A DNA stretch of 38,289 nt from an uncultured Lachnospiraceae bacterium (lineage in GTDB: Bacteria > Bacillota > Clostridia > Lachnospirales > Lachnospiraceae): NCBI GenBank assembly GCA_902761665.1, contig CACWLA010000017.1, positions 1 to 38,289 of the forward strand, given 5' to 3'. The notes under the pieces are model-generated. The model was not told where the DNA came from, did not search any database, and worked only from the letters and a program-made list of their open reading frames with translations. Of the stretch, positions 15,334 to 23,255 are shown in pieces. Each line of letters opens with the position of its first letter. Position 1 is the stretch's first letter. Made by a program: the position numbers and the translations under genes.

Positions 15334-16260
15334 TCAGAGACCTATGCTTTTCCGGTAAGCCTGCAGCGCTTCCTCAAAAGGAATGTCGGGCTGCATGTCT
15401 TCGTCCGAATGCAGATCACCGCGCTTTTCCACGGGCGGGAAGGCATGCCAGTCGCCGTACTGCGAGGTCAGGAAACTGTCGTATCCGGCGGGGACGGGAA
15501 GCGTAATGTCTTCAAACGGTAGCCGGACGATCTCATCAAAGCATTCCCGGCGGAAATAATTGTGGCGGAAAGCATCAAGCGTGATGACCGCATGGGACCA
15601 ATATGCCGCGCCGGTACCGTTAAACTGCCGTGCCAGCGCTTCCACTTCACGCACGTTTTCCATGGGATCCCTGCCGGACCAGGATGCCGCGCGCTGCCTG
15701 CCCTCTTCCGAAAGATAAGGATTGCTGCGTCGCATGAAGTTGGAATTGTCAACGCAGAGATCACGGATGCGGTTGTAATACGGTTCCGCGCCGTCAGGCT
15801 CCCATTCATCAAGCGGGAAAATGTCCAGATACAGCCCCATGTTGAAGCCCTGGAGGGCAAAAGCAGGGTTGAGCGCTGAAGTCCGCACATTGCGCAGGCG
15901 CGCGAACGTGAAGAAATACCCCTGCGTTTTTCCGGGTGCCTGCAGTTCGTAGGGGGCGGCAAATTCCGGCATCAGCGTCAGAAGCTTCTCGTAGTCTTTC
16001 CGGGGCATGCCGGCGTCGATGTCATCGTCCCAGGGAATGAATCCGCGGTGGCGTGCCGCACCGAGCATGGAGCCGCCGACCAGGAACCAGGTAAGACCGT
16101 GTTCCCTGCAGAAACGGTCAAATTCCATCGCAAGATCCAGAAGGACCAGCCAGATTTTCTTCCGCCTCGTGTCGCAGAAAAATTCGCAGCGGGTCTCCTC
16201 TTTCAGAAAATCAGCCGAAAACTCAGGCCTCTCTGCCAGTATCCGTTCAACTTCGGTCAT
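15334..16260 (-). CDS. LicD-family phosphotransferase
   Basis: A 308-residue LicD protein (PF04991), which transfers a phospho-amino-alcohol (classically phosphocholine) from its CDP donor to a surface glycan. The signature is complete: WFLVGGSMLGAARHRGFIPWDDDID (residues 58-82), with metal-binding aspartates at 78-80 and 82, and MPRKDYEKL after it. The family's LYLDIFPLDEWEPDG segment follows near residue 150. The ATG at 16260 has an AAAGGAG site upstream. It lies upstream of, and in the same direction as, the LicC-type/aminotransferase pair, but with its own promoter and a weak terminator between. Together the three proteins form a make-activate-transfer set. The transferred group could be phosphocholine, phosphoethanolamine or a relative. 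Confidence 0.9.
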   Translation of the reverse strand: MTEVERILAERPEFSADFLKEETRCEFFCDTRRKKIWLVLLDLAMEFDRFCREHGLTWFLVGGSMLGAARHRGFIPWDDDIDAGMPRKDYEKLLTLMPEFAAPYELQAPGKTQGYFFTFARLRNVRTSALNPAFALQGFNMGLYLDIFPLDEWEPDGAEPYYNRIRDLCVDNSNFMRRSNPYLSEEGRQRAASWSGRDPMENVREVEALARQFNGTGAAYWSHAVITLDAFRHNYFRRECFDEIVRLPFEDITLPVPAGYDSFLTSQYGDWHAFPPVEKRGDLHSDEDMQPDIPFEEALQAYRKSIGL

Positions 16261-16308
16261 TGCCTGCTCTCCTTTATTCCTCTCGTGCGGGTCTTAACCG
16301 CTGTCTGT

Positions 16309-16337
16309 ATTGTACCCTTGCACCGGGGTCTTGTAAA
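16309..16337 (-). promoter_or_regulatory. licD promoter
   Basis: On the minus strand, -35 TTTACA (16332-16337), 17 bases and -10 TACAAT (16309-16314) lie about 48 bases before the licD ATG. The -35 box coincides with that of the divergent promoter. Confidence 0.75.
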
Positions 16338-16359
16338 GTCCGCCTTTTTTCGCTATAAT
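16331..16359 (+). promoter_or_regulatory. PAP2 phosphatase promoter
   Basis: On the plus strand, -35 TTGTAA (16331-16336), 17 bases and a perfect -10 TATAAT (16354-16359) lie 36 bases before the ATG at 16396. Confidence 0.8.
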
Positions 16360-16395
16360 GACGGAACGAAAATCGTTCGTCAACAGGAGTTTGCC

Positions 16396-17313
16396 ATGGG
16401 TAACGTCTTTTATTTCAACTGGGAACCGCAGCTGATGATGTGGCTGCAGCAGGTACTCGGCGATTTCGGCGCGAAAGCCGCGTCGCTGATCTCCGCTTTC
16501 GGCGAAGAGATGCTGATGGTCGGCATCATGGGCTTCGTCTACTGGTGCATCGACAAGCGCTGGGGCATTTATCTCGGCATCAATCTGACCGCCTCCGCCG
16601 CCTGGAATCCGATGATCAAGAACATCGCACTCCGCCCGCGCCCCTATATGGTGCATGACGGCGTGAAGTGCCTGAAACCTGTCGACAAGAGCGGCGATAT
16701 CATGGATCCGCTGGTCCAGGGCTGGTCTTTCCCCAGCGGGCACTCCTGCAACGCAGTTACGGTCTACGGCTCGTTAGCCTATTACAAAAGGGCAAAAGCC
16801 CTCATCGCGATCGCAGTCGTCATCCCTCTTCTCGTCGGCATTTCCCGCTTCGTGCTCGGGGTCCACTATCCGACAGACGTTTTAGCCGGCTGGTCGCTCG
16901 GCCTTGCCAGCGTCCTTCTCGTTTCCTGGATGCAGAAAGCGATCAAAAAGGACTGGGTGCTCTACCTGATCCTTCTCGCGACGGCGGTTCCGGGACTTTT
17001 CTACTGCACCAGTACTGACTATTTTACCTCTCTCGGCATGATGATCGGGACCTACGCCGGCGCCATGGTCGAGACCCGTTTCATTCACTTTGAGAACACG
17101 AAGAGCATCCCGCGGATGATCATCCGCACGCTCATCGGCATCGCGCTTTACCTCGGACTGAATACCGTGCTGAAAATGCCTTTCAGCAAGGAATTCCTGA
17201 ACTCCGGCTCTGCCGCCGCGCATGCGGTGCGGATCGCGCGCTATGCAATCATCCTCTTCGTCGAAGTCGCCCTTTATCCGGCCTGTTTCAGATTCTTCCG
17301 AAAAAAGGCCTGA
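16396..17313 (+). CDS. PAP2-family membrane phosphatase
   Basis: A 305-residue integral membrane phosphatase of the PAP2 superfamily. All three catalytic motifs are intact: KX6RP (Lys75 to Arg82-Pro83), PSGH (113-116) and SRX5HX3D (Ser150-Arg151, His157, Asp161). Hydrophobic segments flank the motifs and fill the C-terminal half. The start is ATG 16396 with AGGAG upstream; the frame continues further upstream without coding character and crosses the promoter. Likely substrates are undecaprenyl pyrophosphate or another lipid pyrophosphate, which fits recycling of the carrier used by the adjacent glycan genes. The gene is divergent from licD and shares its promoter region. The exact lipid substrate is inferred. 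Confidence 0.88.
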   Translation: MGNVFYFNWEPQLMMWLQQVLGDFGAKAASLISAFGEEMLMVGIMGFVYWCIDKRWGIYLGINLTASAAWNPMIKNIALRPRPYMVHDGVKCLKPVDKSGDIMDPLVQGWSFPSGHSCNAVTVYGSLAYYKRAKALIAIAVVIPLLVGISRFVLGVHYPTDVLAGWSLGLASVLLVSWMQKAIKKDWVLYLILLATAVPGLFYCTSTDYFTSLGMMIGTYAGAMVETRFIHFENTKSIPRMIIRTLIGIALYLGLNTVLKMPFSKEFLNSGSAAAHAVRIARYAIILFVEVALYPACFRFFRKKA

Positions 17314-17352
17314 CGCCGGCCGGATGTCTCCGTCTGCCAGGAGGCATCACCG

Positions 17353-18432
17353 TCACGTCCTCACGGCCGTGACCGCAGCCCATTCTCCGATGAAGTCGGT
17401 GTGAACGTCCGTCCAGGACGGATTTGCCGTAAAAGCCGCCGCGACTTCATCGGCACGCGTGCCTATGATCCCGGAGCCGATGAACACGCCGCCCGCCTTT
17501 ACATAGCGGTCTGCTGCGCCCGGCGCGGCAAGTTTAAGAATGACCGGCGCGAGAATGTTGGCGGCAGCAACGTCATATTTCCCCGCAGCCCCCGCCTGTA
17601 CGGCAGGATCTGTCAGAATATCTCCCATGAGCAGCCGGAAACGGCTGCTTTTTTCGTCGAGATGATTGAGACGCAGATTTTCGTATACCACGGCTTCACA
17701 GGCCGGATCGACTTCGGTCGCCGTGACCTGTTCCGCACCGGAGAGAAAAGCGGAAAGCGCAAGCACCCCGCTCCCCGTCCCGATATCCAGAAGGCTCTTA
17801 CCCTTCAGGTCCAGTTTCGCCATGCCGTCCAGGCAGAGCCTTGTCGAGGCATGCGCGCCGGTCCCGAAAGCCGTTCCCATCTCCAGCCGGAGAAGTTTCA
17901 GTTCACCTTTTTCGATCCTCTGACGGGCTTCATCAGGCACTTCGCTCCACGCCGGGCAGATGAGGATCCCGTTCGCCTCGATCGGCTGCGCGTATTTCTT
18001 CCACTGATCCCGCCAGTCTTCCTCCCGGCTGATGCCGCATTCCAGTTCAGCCTTCTTAACAAGTCCAAAAGCCTTAAGTTCTTGAAGCCCCTCTGCTGCG
18101 GCAGTTTCGATTGCCCGGATCTCCTCCGGGGAATACCGTCTGTCGTGTATGGTATAGGAATCGTCGCTGTCTTCGGCATCCTGCGGTGCGGCTGAAGACT
18201 CCGGGTCAAGTGCGGAATGAAGATAAAAACGGATCTGCAGCTCTCCTTCCGGGACTGCGGCTTCCGGCTGCAGTTCGGCATCCGGGGCAAGGAACAAAAG
18301 TGCCTTGTCCTCCGCCGACAGCGGGTCGGCTTCTATGATCTCCAGACTGTCGATCCCGAGCCCGCCCAGCATGGCCGCAACCGGTTCTTCCGCTTCCGTT
18401 TCTGTTTTGATCGTATAGCAGAGCCATTCCAT
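17353..18432 (-). CDS. prmA: Ribosomal protein L11 methyltransferase
   Basis: A cytosolic SAM-dependent methyltransferase that trimethylates lysines and the N terminus of ribosomal protein L11. It shows LEMGTAFGTGAHASTRLCL, the SAM-binding LLDIGTGSGVLALSA and the AANILAPVI motif that replaces the classical NPPY. The ATG at 18432 follows AAAGGAAAC. At 359 residues it is about 40-50 residues longer than usual. The extra length is in the N-terminal substrate-recognition part, where an acidic Asp/Glu/Ser stretch (about residues 75-92, ALDPESSAAPQDAEDSDD) is inserted. It lies just after the ferredoxin terminator without a clear promoter, so it is probably read through. It converges with the PAP2 gene. 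Confidence 0.93.
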   Translation of the reverse strand: MEWLCYTIKTETEAEEPVAAMLGGLGIDSLEIIEADPLSAEDKALLFLAPDAELQPEAAVPEGELQIRFYLHSALDPESSAAPQDAEDSDDSYTIHDRRYSPEEIRAIETAAAEGLQELKAFGLVKKAELECGISREEDWRDQWKKYAQPIEANGILICPAWSEVPDEARQRIEKGELKLLRLEMGTAFGTGAHASTRLCLDGMAKLDLKGKSLLDIGTGSGVLALSAFLSGAEQVTATEVDPACEAVVYENLRLNHLDEKSSRFRLLMGDILTDPAVQAGAAGKYDVAAANILAPVILKLAAPGAADRYVKAGGVFIGSGIIGTRADEVAAAFTANPSWTDVHTDFIGEWAAVTAVRT

Positions 18433-18450
18433 GGCTGTTTCCTTTCCCGA

Positions 18451-18486
18451 GAAAAAGCGCTGCCCGCTTTCACGAACAGCGCTTTT
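18451..18486 (-). terminator. Terminator between ferredoxin and prmA
   Basis: On the minus strand, arms AAAAGCGCTG (18477-18486) and CAGCGCTTTT (18453-18462) with a 14-base loop are followed by a T-rich tail. It ends the ferredoxin transcript, with partial read-through needed for prmA unless prmA has an unseen promoter. Confidence 0.7.
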
Positions 18487-18517
18487 CGCGTTCTGTCAGC
18501 CTTCCGGCTTTCAGATC

Positions 18518-18688
18518 TTATTCAAGTTCGATCGTACCGACGGGGCAGCCACCGGCGCAAGCGCCGCATTCGATGCACAGATCGGGATTGATCTCATACT
18601 TGCCATCGCCTTCGCTGATGGCGCCAACAGGGCAATTGCCGGCGCAGGCTCCGCACATGATGCAGTTATCACCGATTTTATAAGCCAT
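18518..18688 (-). CDS. Clostridial-type 2[4Fe-4S] ferredoxin
   Basis: A 56-residue soluble electron carrier. Two cluster-binding motifs are complete: Cys9, 12, 15 and 19 (NCIMCGACAGNCPVGAI), and Cys38, 41, 44 and 48 (LCIECGACAGGCPVGTI). The two halves are internally similar, as in the classical duplicated clostridial ferredoxin. The ATG at 18688 is preceded by an ideal AAAGGAGG site 7 bases upstream, and a TTGCAT-17-TAAAAT promoter drives it as a single-gene unit closed by a hairpin. It probably serves low-potential electron transfer for several anaerobic enzymes; the specific partners cannot be read from sequence. It could feed the flavin reductases elsewhere in the window, but nothing links them directly. 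Confidence 0.95.
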   Translation of the reverse strand: MAYKIGDNCIMCGACAGNCPVGAISEGDGKYEINPDLCIECGACAGGCPVGTIELE

Positions 18689-18738
18689 GATCATTCCTCC
18701 TTTGTTGTACTGAGAGTAACATCTTCCTGTTCCGATTC

Positions 18739-18767
18739 ATTTTATCAAGTCCGTTCCCGTAATGCAA
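18739..18767 (-). promoter_or_regulatory. Ferredoxin promoter
   Basis: On the minus strand, -35 TTGCAT (18762-18767), a 17-base spacer and -10 TAAAAT (18739-18744) lie 51 bases before the ATG. Confidence 0.75.
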
Positions 18768-18802
18768 GAGGGAATTTTGAACTTTCTGTGAAGTTGCTCC
18801 GT

Positions 18803-20452
18803 TTAGTTCTGTACATCCTTGCGGAAGCCGAGTGTCAGTTCAACAGTGACAGGGGAATACTCACCGCGGTTCAGGCGCATCACGGTCAGTTCGACCACGG
18901 TACCGCCCTTATAATACTGCAGTTCGTTCACAAGTTCGTCGTAGCTTGCCACTTTCTTCCCGTCGAAGCTGATGATGATGTCATACGGCAGCAGGCCTGC
19001 CTTTTCAGCGGGGCTTCCTTCGCCGATCTCATAGACATAAGCGCCCTGCGGAATGCCGTAGGCATCCATATAAGCCGCCGAAAGATTCTTGAAGGTCACG
19101 CCCATGTAAGGGAAATCGTCATCCGAGACAGGCGTGCGGGCCTGCATCAGGGAGAGATCCGCCATGATTTCCTTTACACTGGAGATCGGGATCGCGAATC
19201 CGACGCCTTCAACATCGGTATCGGAATATTTCGCATTGTTGATGCCGATGAGTTCGCCGTCGGCATTCAGTAGCGCACCGCCCGAGTTGCCGGGGTTGAT
19301 CGCGGCACTTGTCTGCATCAGGTACATCTTTGTGCCGTCTTCGAATTCCACTTCACGGTTGAAGGCACTGACTACGCCGGTCGTTACGGACTGGCCCCAG
19401 CCGAGGGCGTTGCCGATCGCAATGACGCCCTGTCCGAGCTTCAGATCGTCGGAATCGCCGATCGTGATGATCTTGATGCTGTTTATCGTGCTCTTCTCCA
19501 GATCTGCAAGCTTTACGCCGACCACCGCAAGATCGTTATCCTTGTCGGTTCCCTTCACATAGGCCGAAACCGATTTTTCATCGCAGAACGTGATCTCGAT
19601 CGTGTCTGCGTCTTCGATCACGTGATGATTGGTCACGATCCAGAGTTCAGTGCCGTCATCGCCTATGATGATGCCGCTGCCGGCGCCTTTCTCTTCATAT
19701 TTGCGGTCGCCGCCCCAGTAGCTCGGGTAGGATACTGTCTGCGTGATCACGATCGATACGACGGAAGGAAGCACCTGTTCCACGATGTCGGAAACATCCG
19801 TCAGACCGGTGATCTTTCCCTTTACGGCTTCCGCAGTCCCGATCACGGGATCGGCGGAATACGTTTCCTCACTGCTCGTCGGCACGTCAGAGGATGCATC
19901 CGCAGTTTCGATCCTGCTTCCGGGTCTGCTGTGATCTTCGTTTCCGGAACGTCCGGGGATCTCAGAGGAAGGCTGCGCAGCCGTACTGCCGTCGACCAGA
20001 CGGTCCTGGCTTTCTTTCAGGCTGGAAACTTCCGCACGCAGGTCCTGAATGGTCTTCGCGATCCCGCCGGCCGCGTAACCGGCAGCGCCGACAAGAAGGG
20101 CAACCGCAAGGACTGCTGCCGTCAGGCGCAGGCCTTTTTTCTTTCGGACTTTCCTCTCCGCTTTCGCGGCTTTTTCCGCTTCTTCCCTGGCCTCGTTTTC
20201 CCTGCGGATCGCTTCAGCCCGTTCTTCTTGTTCGCGGCGGCGTTCTTCTTCCGCGCGGCGGAAGTTTGCCTCCCATTCCGCTTCCTTCTGCCTGCGTTCC
20301 GCTTCCAGGCGTTCCGCTTCGGTCTGTCTTGCTTCTTCTATGGCCTTCGCCGCTTCTTCTTCCGGCGTAGGACCGCTTACCGGTTCTTCCGGTACGGAAG
20401 GGGTTACCGGTTCCTTTTCGTTTCCGTCGGTTCTGTTCATGTCGTCGTTCAT
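18803..20452 (-). CDS. HtrA/DegP-like membrane-anchored serine protease
   Basis: A 549-residue envelope protease for quality control outside the membrane. Order (ATG 20452 = 1): a cytoplasmic Pro/Glu-rich start; a long Glu/Arg/Lys/Ala-rich helix (about 35-105) that reads as a single alpha-helix or coiled coil; one membrane segment (about 108-130); a Ser-rich linker; a trypsin-like domain with triad His277 (VTNHHV), Asp307 (DNDLAVVGV) and Ser390 (NPGNSGGALL); and one PDZ domain (about 440-545). The long charged cytoplasmic helix is larger than in typical HtrA. I start at ATG 20452 because GTGAGGTG precedes it. It follows the LCP gene, with a regulatory region between. The promoter shows TTGTGA direct repeats, suggesting response-regulator control. 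Confidence 0.92.
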   Translation of the reverse strand: MNDDMNRTDGNEKEPVTPSVPEEPVSGPTPEEEAAKAIEEARQTEAERLEAERRQKEAEWEANFRRAEEERRREQEERAEAIRRENEAREEAEKAAKAERKVRKKKGLRLTAAVLAVALLVGAAGYAAGGIAKTIQDLRAEVSSLKESQDRLVDGSTAAQPSSEIPGRSGNEDHSRPGSRIETADASSDVPTSSEETYSADPVIGTAEAVKGKITGLTDVSDIVEQVLPSVVSIVITQTVSYPSYWGGDRKYEEKGAGSGIIIGDDGTELWIVTNHHVIEDADTIEITFCDEKSVSAYVKGTDKDNDLAVVGVKLADLEKSTINSIKIITIGDSDDLKLGQGVIAIGNALGWGQSVTTGVVSAFNREVEFEDGTKMYLMQTSAAINPGNSGGALLNADGELIGINNAKYSDTDVEGVGFAIPISSVKEIMADLSLMQARTPVSDDDFPYMGVTFKNLSAAYMDAYGIPQGAYVYEIGEGSPAEKAGLLPYDIIISFDGKKVASYDELVNELQYYKGGTVVELTVMRLNRGEYSPVTVELTLGFRKDVQN

Positions 20453-20501
20453 GGATAACACCTCACTTATGCGGGCGGCATGCAGAAACGCCCGCTTTTT
20501 T

Positions 20502-20517
20502 CTTGTGATGTCACAAG
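20502..20517. promoter_or_regulatory. Palindromic operator CTTGTGA-CA-TCACAAG
   Basis: CTTGTGATGTCACAAG on the plus strand has perfect 7-bp arms and a 2-base centre. It overlaps the predicted transcription start of the htrA promoter. It sits inside a larger inverted repeat (AAACGCCCGC at 20486-20495 and GCGGGCGTTT at 20522-20531). Confidence 0.5.
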
Positions 20518-20568
20518 TATAGCGGGCGTTTGTGAGGAAATTGTGATAAAAAGTTTCAGGAATTGTGA
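20516..20568 (-). promoter_or_regulatory. htrA promoter with TTGTGA direct repeats
   Basis: On the minus strand a -10 TATACT (20516-20521) has a poor -35 (ACAATT at 20539-20544). TTGTGA, read on the plus strand, occurs at 20530-20535, 20541-20546 and 20563-20568. The first two are separated by 5 bases, and starts are spaced 11 and 22 bases, about one and two helical turns. This is the layout of OmpR-family response-regulator sites activating a promoter with a weak -35. Confidence 0.5.
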
Positions 20569-20572
20569 ATCA

Positions 20573-21883
20573 TCAGGGAGTATTCAGCTTCGCACGGATG
20601 GAATCCATCTCCTGCGTGGCAAAAGCGCTGATCCTGCGGATGTTCGCAGAAGGAACGTAGTCTTCATCGCCGTACAGGAAATTGTGAAGTTCTTTCACAT
20701 CCTTTTCCAGATCAGCGGAATACACGAATGACGTCGGGATCGGGAACGTCAGGTGGTTAAACGGAAAGCCTGCGCTGCCGCCGATGTTGTATGCAGTTGC
20801 ATTGGACAACAATTCAATGATCTCCATCTTGTCAAAACTGAAGCGGACATTATTCGTGACTGCAGCGATAAGATCGCTCAGCTGGCTGATCTTCATGGTT
20901 TTGGCTTTCTGCAGGATGAGGTTGATGATCTTCCTCTGGCGTTCGGTACGGCCGTAGTCGTCGCCGACCCCCTTGCGCATGCGCGCGACCGCGATCGTCT
21001 GGCCGCCGTTCAGATGATACGTCGCCGCCTCCTTCGGAAGCGGTTTCACCTTGTAAGGCCGGTTCGTCACCAGTTCGGTTTCATAGACAAAGCCGCGCAT
21101 CTCCGTCGCTTCTTCTTTGGTAAGGTACATGTCGATCCCGCCGAGTGCATCAACGACGTCAGCAACAGCGGTCCAGTTGACAACGACGTAATCGTCGATC
21201 TGCAGATCGTAATTGCGGTTCATTGCTTCGACCGTCTGTACTGCACCGTACAGGCAGTAAGCATCCGTGATCTTGCTGAGGCCGCCGTTCACCACCGGCT
21301 CAAAAGCACAGTCACGGTAAACGGAGCAGAGACGGATCTCATGTGTCGCATTGTTCAGGGACACCAGGATGACCACGTCCCCCTGTGTCCACTGATCCAG
21401 ATGCTCGCTGTCTCTCGCGTCAACGCCGAACACGGCAAAGGTGGAAAAGCCGGTCTTGACGGGGGCAGCCGTCTCTTCAACACTTTCTTCACTAGGCAGG
21501 GTATACTCAATGATCTCCGTACTGCCGTCGGCACCTTCGATCACGAAAGTCGGCTGGCCCTGAGATGCTGACGGATCAAGCGTAGGAAGGCCTGGCTGCG
21601 CCTGCCCGGAAGGGGTCGTTCTGCCGCCCTGGTCAGTCATGATGTCCAGTGCCTTGACAAAAGTATTGATCCCCCAGAGACCAACGCACAGCACGACCAG
21701 CAGGATGCTTTCCAGAATCAGTCCGAAAATCTTCCTGTGTCTCTTGTTCTTATATTGCTTCATCCGTTTCTGGTATTCCTTGCGGGCATTTCGTTCCGCC
21801 GATTCCGCGTCCGGCGCGGCAGTTTTCCCGGCGGCCCGCATGGAATCCGTAAGCAGGATGTCCTCGTCTTTTTTGTTTCCCAT
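20573..21883 (-). CDS. LytR-CpsA-Psr (LCP) family protein
   Basis: A 436-residue membrane-anchored protein of the LCP family, whose members transfer lipid-linked glycans (teichoic acid, capsule) to peptidoglycan on the cell surface. Visible: a Lys/Arg-rich cytoplasmic start, one membrane segment (about 52-72), a Ser/Pro/Glu linker, then the LCP domain from TFAVFGVDARD onward. Within it are GDVVILVSLN, CSVYRDC, GGLSKITDAYCLYG, and RMRKGVGDDYGRTERQRKII, which contains the conserved arginines that bind the pyrophosphate. The ATG at 21883 follows CCGGAGG. It probably attaches the glycan made by the 1-16 kb genes to the wall, although other LCP genes may exist outside the window. Confidence 0.9.
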   Translation of the reverse strand: MGNKKDEDILLTDSMRAAGKTAAPDAESAERNARKEYQKRMKQYKNKRHRKIFGLILESILLVVLCVGLWGINTFVKALDIMTDQGGRTTPSGQAQPGLPTLDPSASQGQPTFVIEGADGSTEIIEYTLPSEESVEETAAPVKTGFSTFAVFGVDARDSEHLDQWTQGDVVILVSLNNATHEIRLCSVYRDCAFEPVVNGGLSKITDAYCLYGAVQTVEAMNRNYDLQIDDYVVVNWTAVADVVDALGGIDMYLTKEEATEMRGFVYETELVTNRPYKVKPLPKEAATYHLNGGQTIAVARMRKGVGDDYGRTERQRKIINLILQKAKTMKISQLSDLIAAVTNNVRFSFDKMEIIELLSNATAYNIGGSAGFPFNHLTFPIPTSFVYSADLEKDVKELHNFLYGDEDYVPSANIRRISAFATQEMDSIRAKLNTP

Positions 21884-21909
21884 TGAATAAACCTCCGGTG
21901 TCGCGGAAG

Positions 21910-21938
21910 ATTATACTCTATGTTCCGAATAAAAGCAA
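21910..21938 (-). promoter_or_regulatory. LCP gene promoter
   Basis: On the minus strand, -35 TTGCTT (21933-21938), a 17-base spacer and a perfect -10 TATAAT (21910-21915) lie about 27 bases before the ATG at 21883. The rest of the 201-base divergent gap holds a possible plus-strand -10 TATGAT (22010-22015) for the permease, with no good -35. Confidence 0.7.
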
Positions 21939-22084
21939 TACTCAGCAGTCGGAAGTGACGGAAATCCAGAAAACTTTTATTGAAAGTTTCTTTTTTTCTT
22001 ACTTTATGTTATGATCGGTGACGGAATGCTGCCGGCCTGTACGGCTGCAATGTTCGGCAAACGAAATGATCGGAGACATGATCC

Positions 22085-23242
22085 ATGAACAAGATCCACG
22101 GTGAATCAAGACTCAGTTTTGCGGAAGCGACCAGCATCATTGTCGGCCACGGTGTCGGAAGCGGTATCCTGGCCGTACCTTTCCTTGCAGCGCACAACAG
22201 CCTCAGGGAGATCCTGCTGATCCTGCTGTTCACTTACCTCTTCAATCTTCTGCTGCACCTCATCATTGCGGAACTTTCCTACAATAACGGCGGCGCTCAG
22301 TTTATCAGCTGCTTCAATGCGGAGCTCTTCTCCGGAAAACTGAAAAAGATCCTGACCTGGCTCGCATTCGGGCTGCTGGGGCTCTCCGTTCTGATCAACG
22401 TGAGCGGTTTTCTAACCGGAGCGGCAGCCGTTTTCAAGGCCTGGTTCGGGCTGCCCGACATCGCCGGCATTCTGATCTTCTACGTGCTTGGCGCGGGAGT
22501 CGTCCTTTTCGGAATGAAGCTCGTGGGCATCTGTGAGAAATACGCCGTTGCCGCCATGGCCGCCGTGATCGTGATCCTTTTCGCTGCGACGCTCAGCAAA
22601 CCGCTCAGCGAACTGCCTTCCGGCTTTAAGGGCATCTCCAACGCGCTCGCACTGTTCGGGATGGTCTCCTTTTCCCTCTCCGCCGTCATGTCAACGCCGC
22701 AGGTGGTAAAAGGTCTGGAAGGTGACGCGAAGAAGATCCGCCGCGCCATCGCACTCGGCCTCGCGGTCAACCTTCTGCTGATCTTCCTGGTCACGCTCAT
22801 GACTCTGCTCGGCGCCGGAAAAAACATTACGGAGAACGGTGCATTGGTCGACCTGGCGGCGCATCTCGGCGGCTGGGTCAGCATCGTCGGTTATGTCTTT
22901 ACGCTTCTCGCACTCGCGACCAGCTTCTGGGCCAATACGCTGAATCTGCGCGACATCATTCACGAGCAGACAAAATGGGGGCTGAAGCCCAGCTGGCTCG
23001 CGGCTTCCGTTCCCTGCCTTGCCCTTGCGCTGCTGACTCTTGCAAGTTTTGTCAGCCTGGCGCGCTACGCGAGTGCGATCCAGGTCGTGACCGGGCTCGG
23101 GATCATCTTTGCCTACTGGCTGTCACGCAGGCGCGTCGGCGGTTCCGCCCTCGTCGGCCGCTTCGGAACGGTCCCTTTCCTGATCCTGACCGCGCTCTGC
23201 TCGCTGCTTGCCACCGTCGGCGCCATGCTGCCGGTGAAATGA
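22085..23242 (+). CDS. Aromatic/hydroxy amino acid permease-type transporter
   Basis: A 385-residue inner-membrane transporter with about eleven hydrophobic segments. It opens with EATSIIVGHGVGSGILAVPFLA, the Gly-rich unwound TM1 typical of the APC superfamily, here closest to the tryptophan/tyrosine permease type (AAAP family, PF03222/PF01490). Further features are the amphipathic loop STPQVVKGLEGDAKKIRRAI after the TM5-6 region and ALATSFWANTLNLRDII in TM8. The ATG at 22085 has GGAG 10 bases upstream. It is followed 13 bases later by the hydrolase gene, in one transcript ending at the 24.25-kb terminator. The substrate is likely an amino acid, but its identity is not readable from sequence. 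Confidence 0.82.
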   Translation: MNKIHGESRLSFAEATSIIVGHGVGSGILAVPFLAAHNSLREILLILLFTYLFNLLLHLIIAELSYNNGGAQFISCFNAELFSGKLKKILTWLAFGLLGLSVLINVSGFLTGAAAVFKAWFGLPDIAGILIFYVLGAGVVLFGMKLVGICEKYAVAAMAAVIVILFAATLSKPLSELPSGFKGISNALALFGMVSFSLSAVMSTPQVVKGLEGDAKKIRRAIALGLAVNLLLIFLVTLMTLLGAGKNITENGALVDLAAHLGGWVSIVGYVFTLLALATSFWANTLNLRDIIHEQTKWGLKPSWLAASVPCLALALLTLASFVSLARYASAIQVVTGLGIIFAYWLSRRRVGGSALVGRFGTVPFLILTALCSLLATVGAMLPVK

Positions 23243-23255
23243 TAAGGAGGATGAA

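Noticed and set aside
20486-20531. Outer inverted repeat as the LCP gene terminator
   Set aside because: The loop is 26 bases with its own palindrome and there is no U tract after the 3' arm on the minus strand; it is better read as part of the htrA control region.
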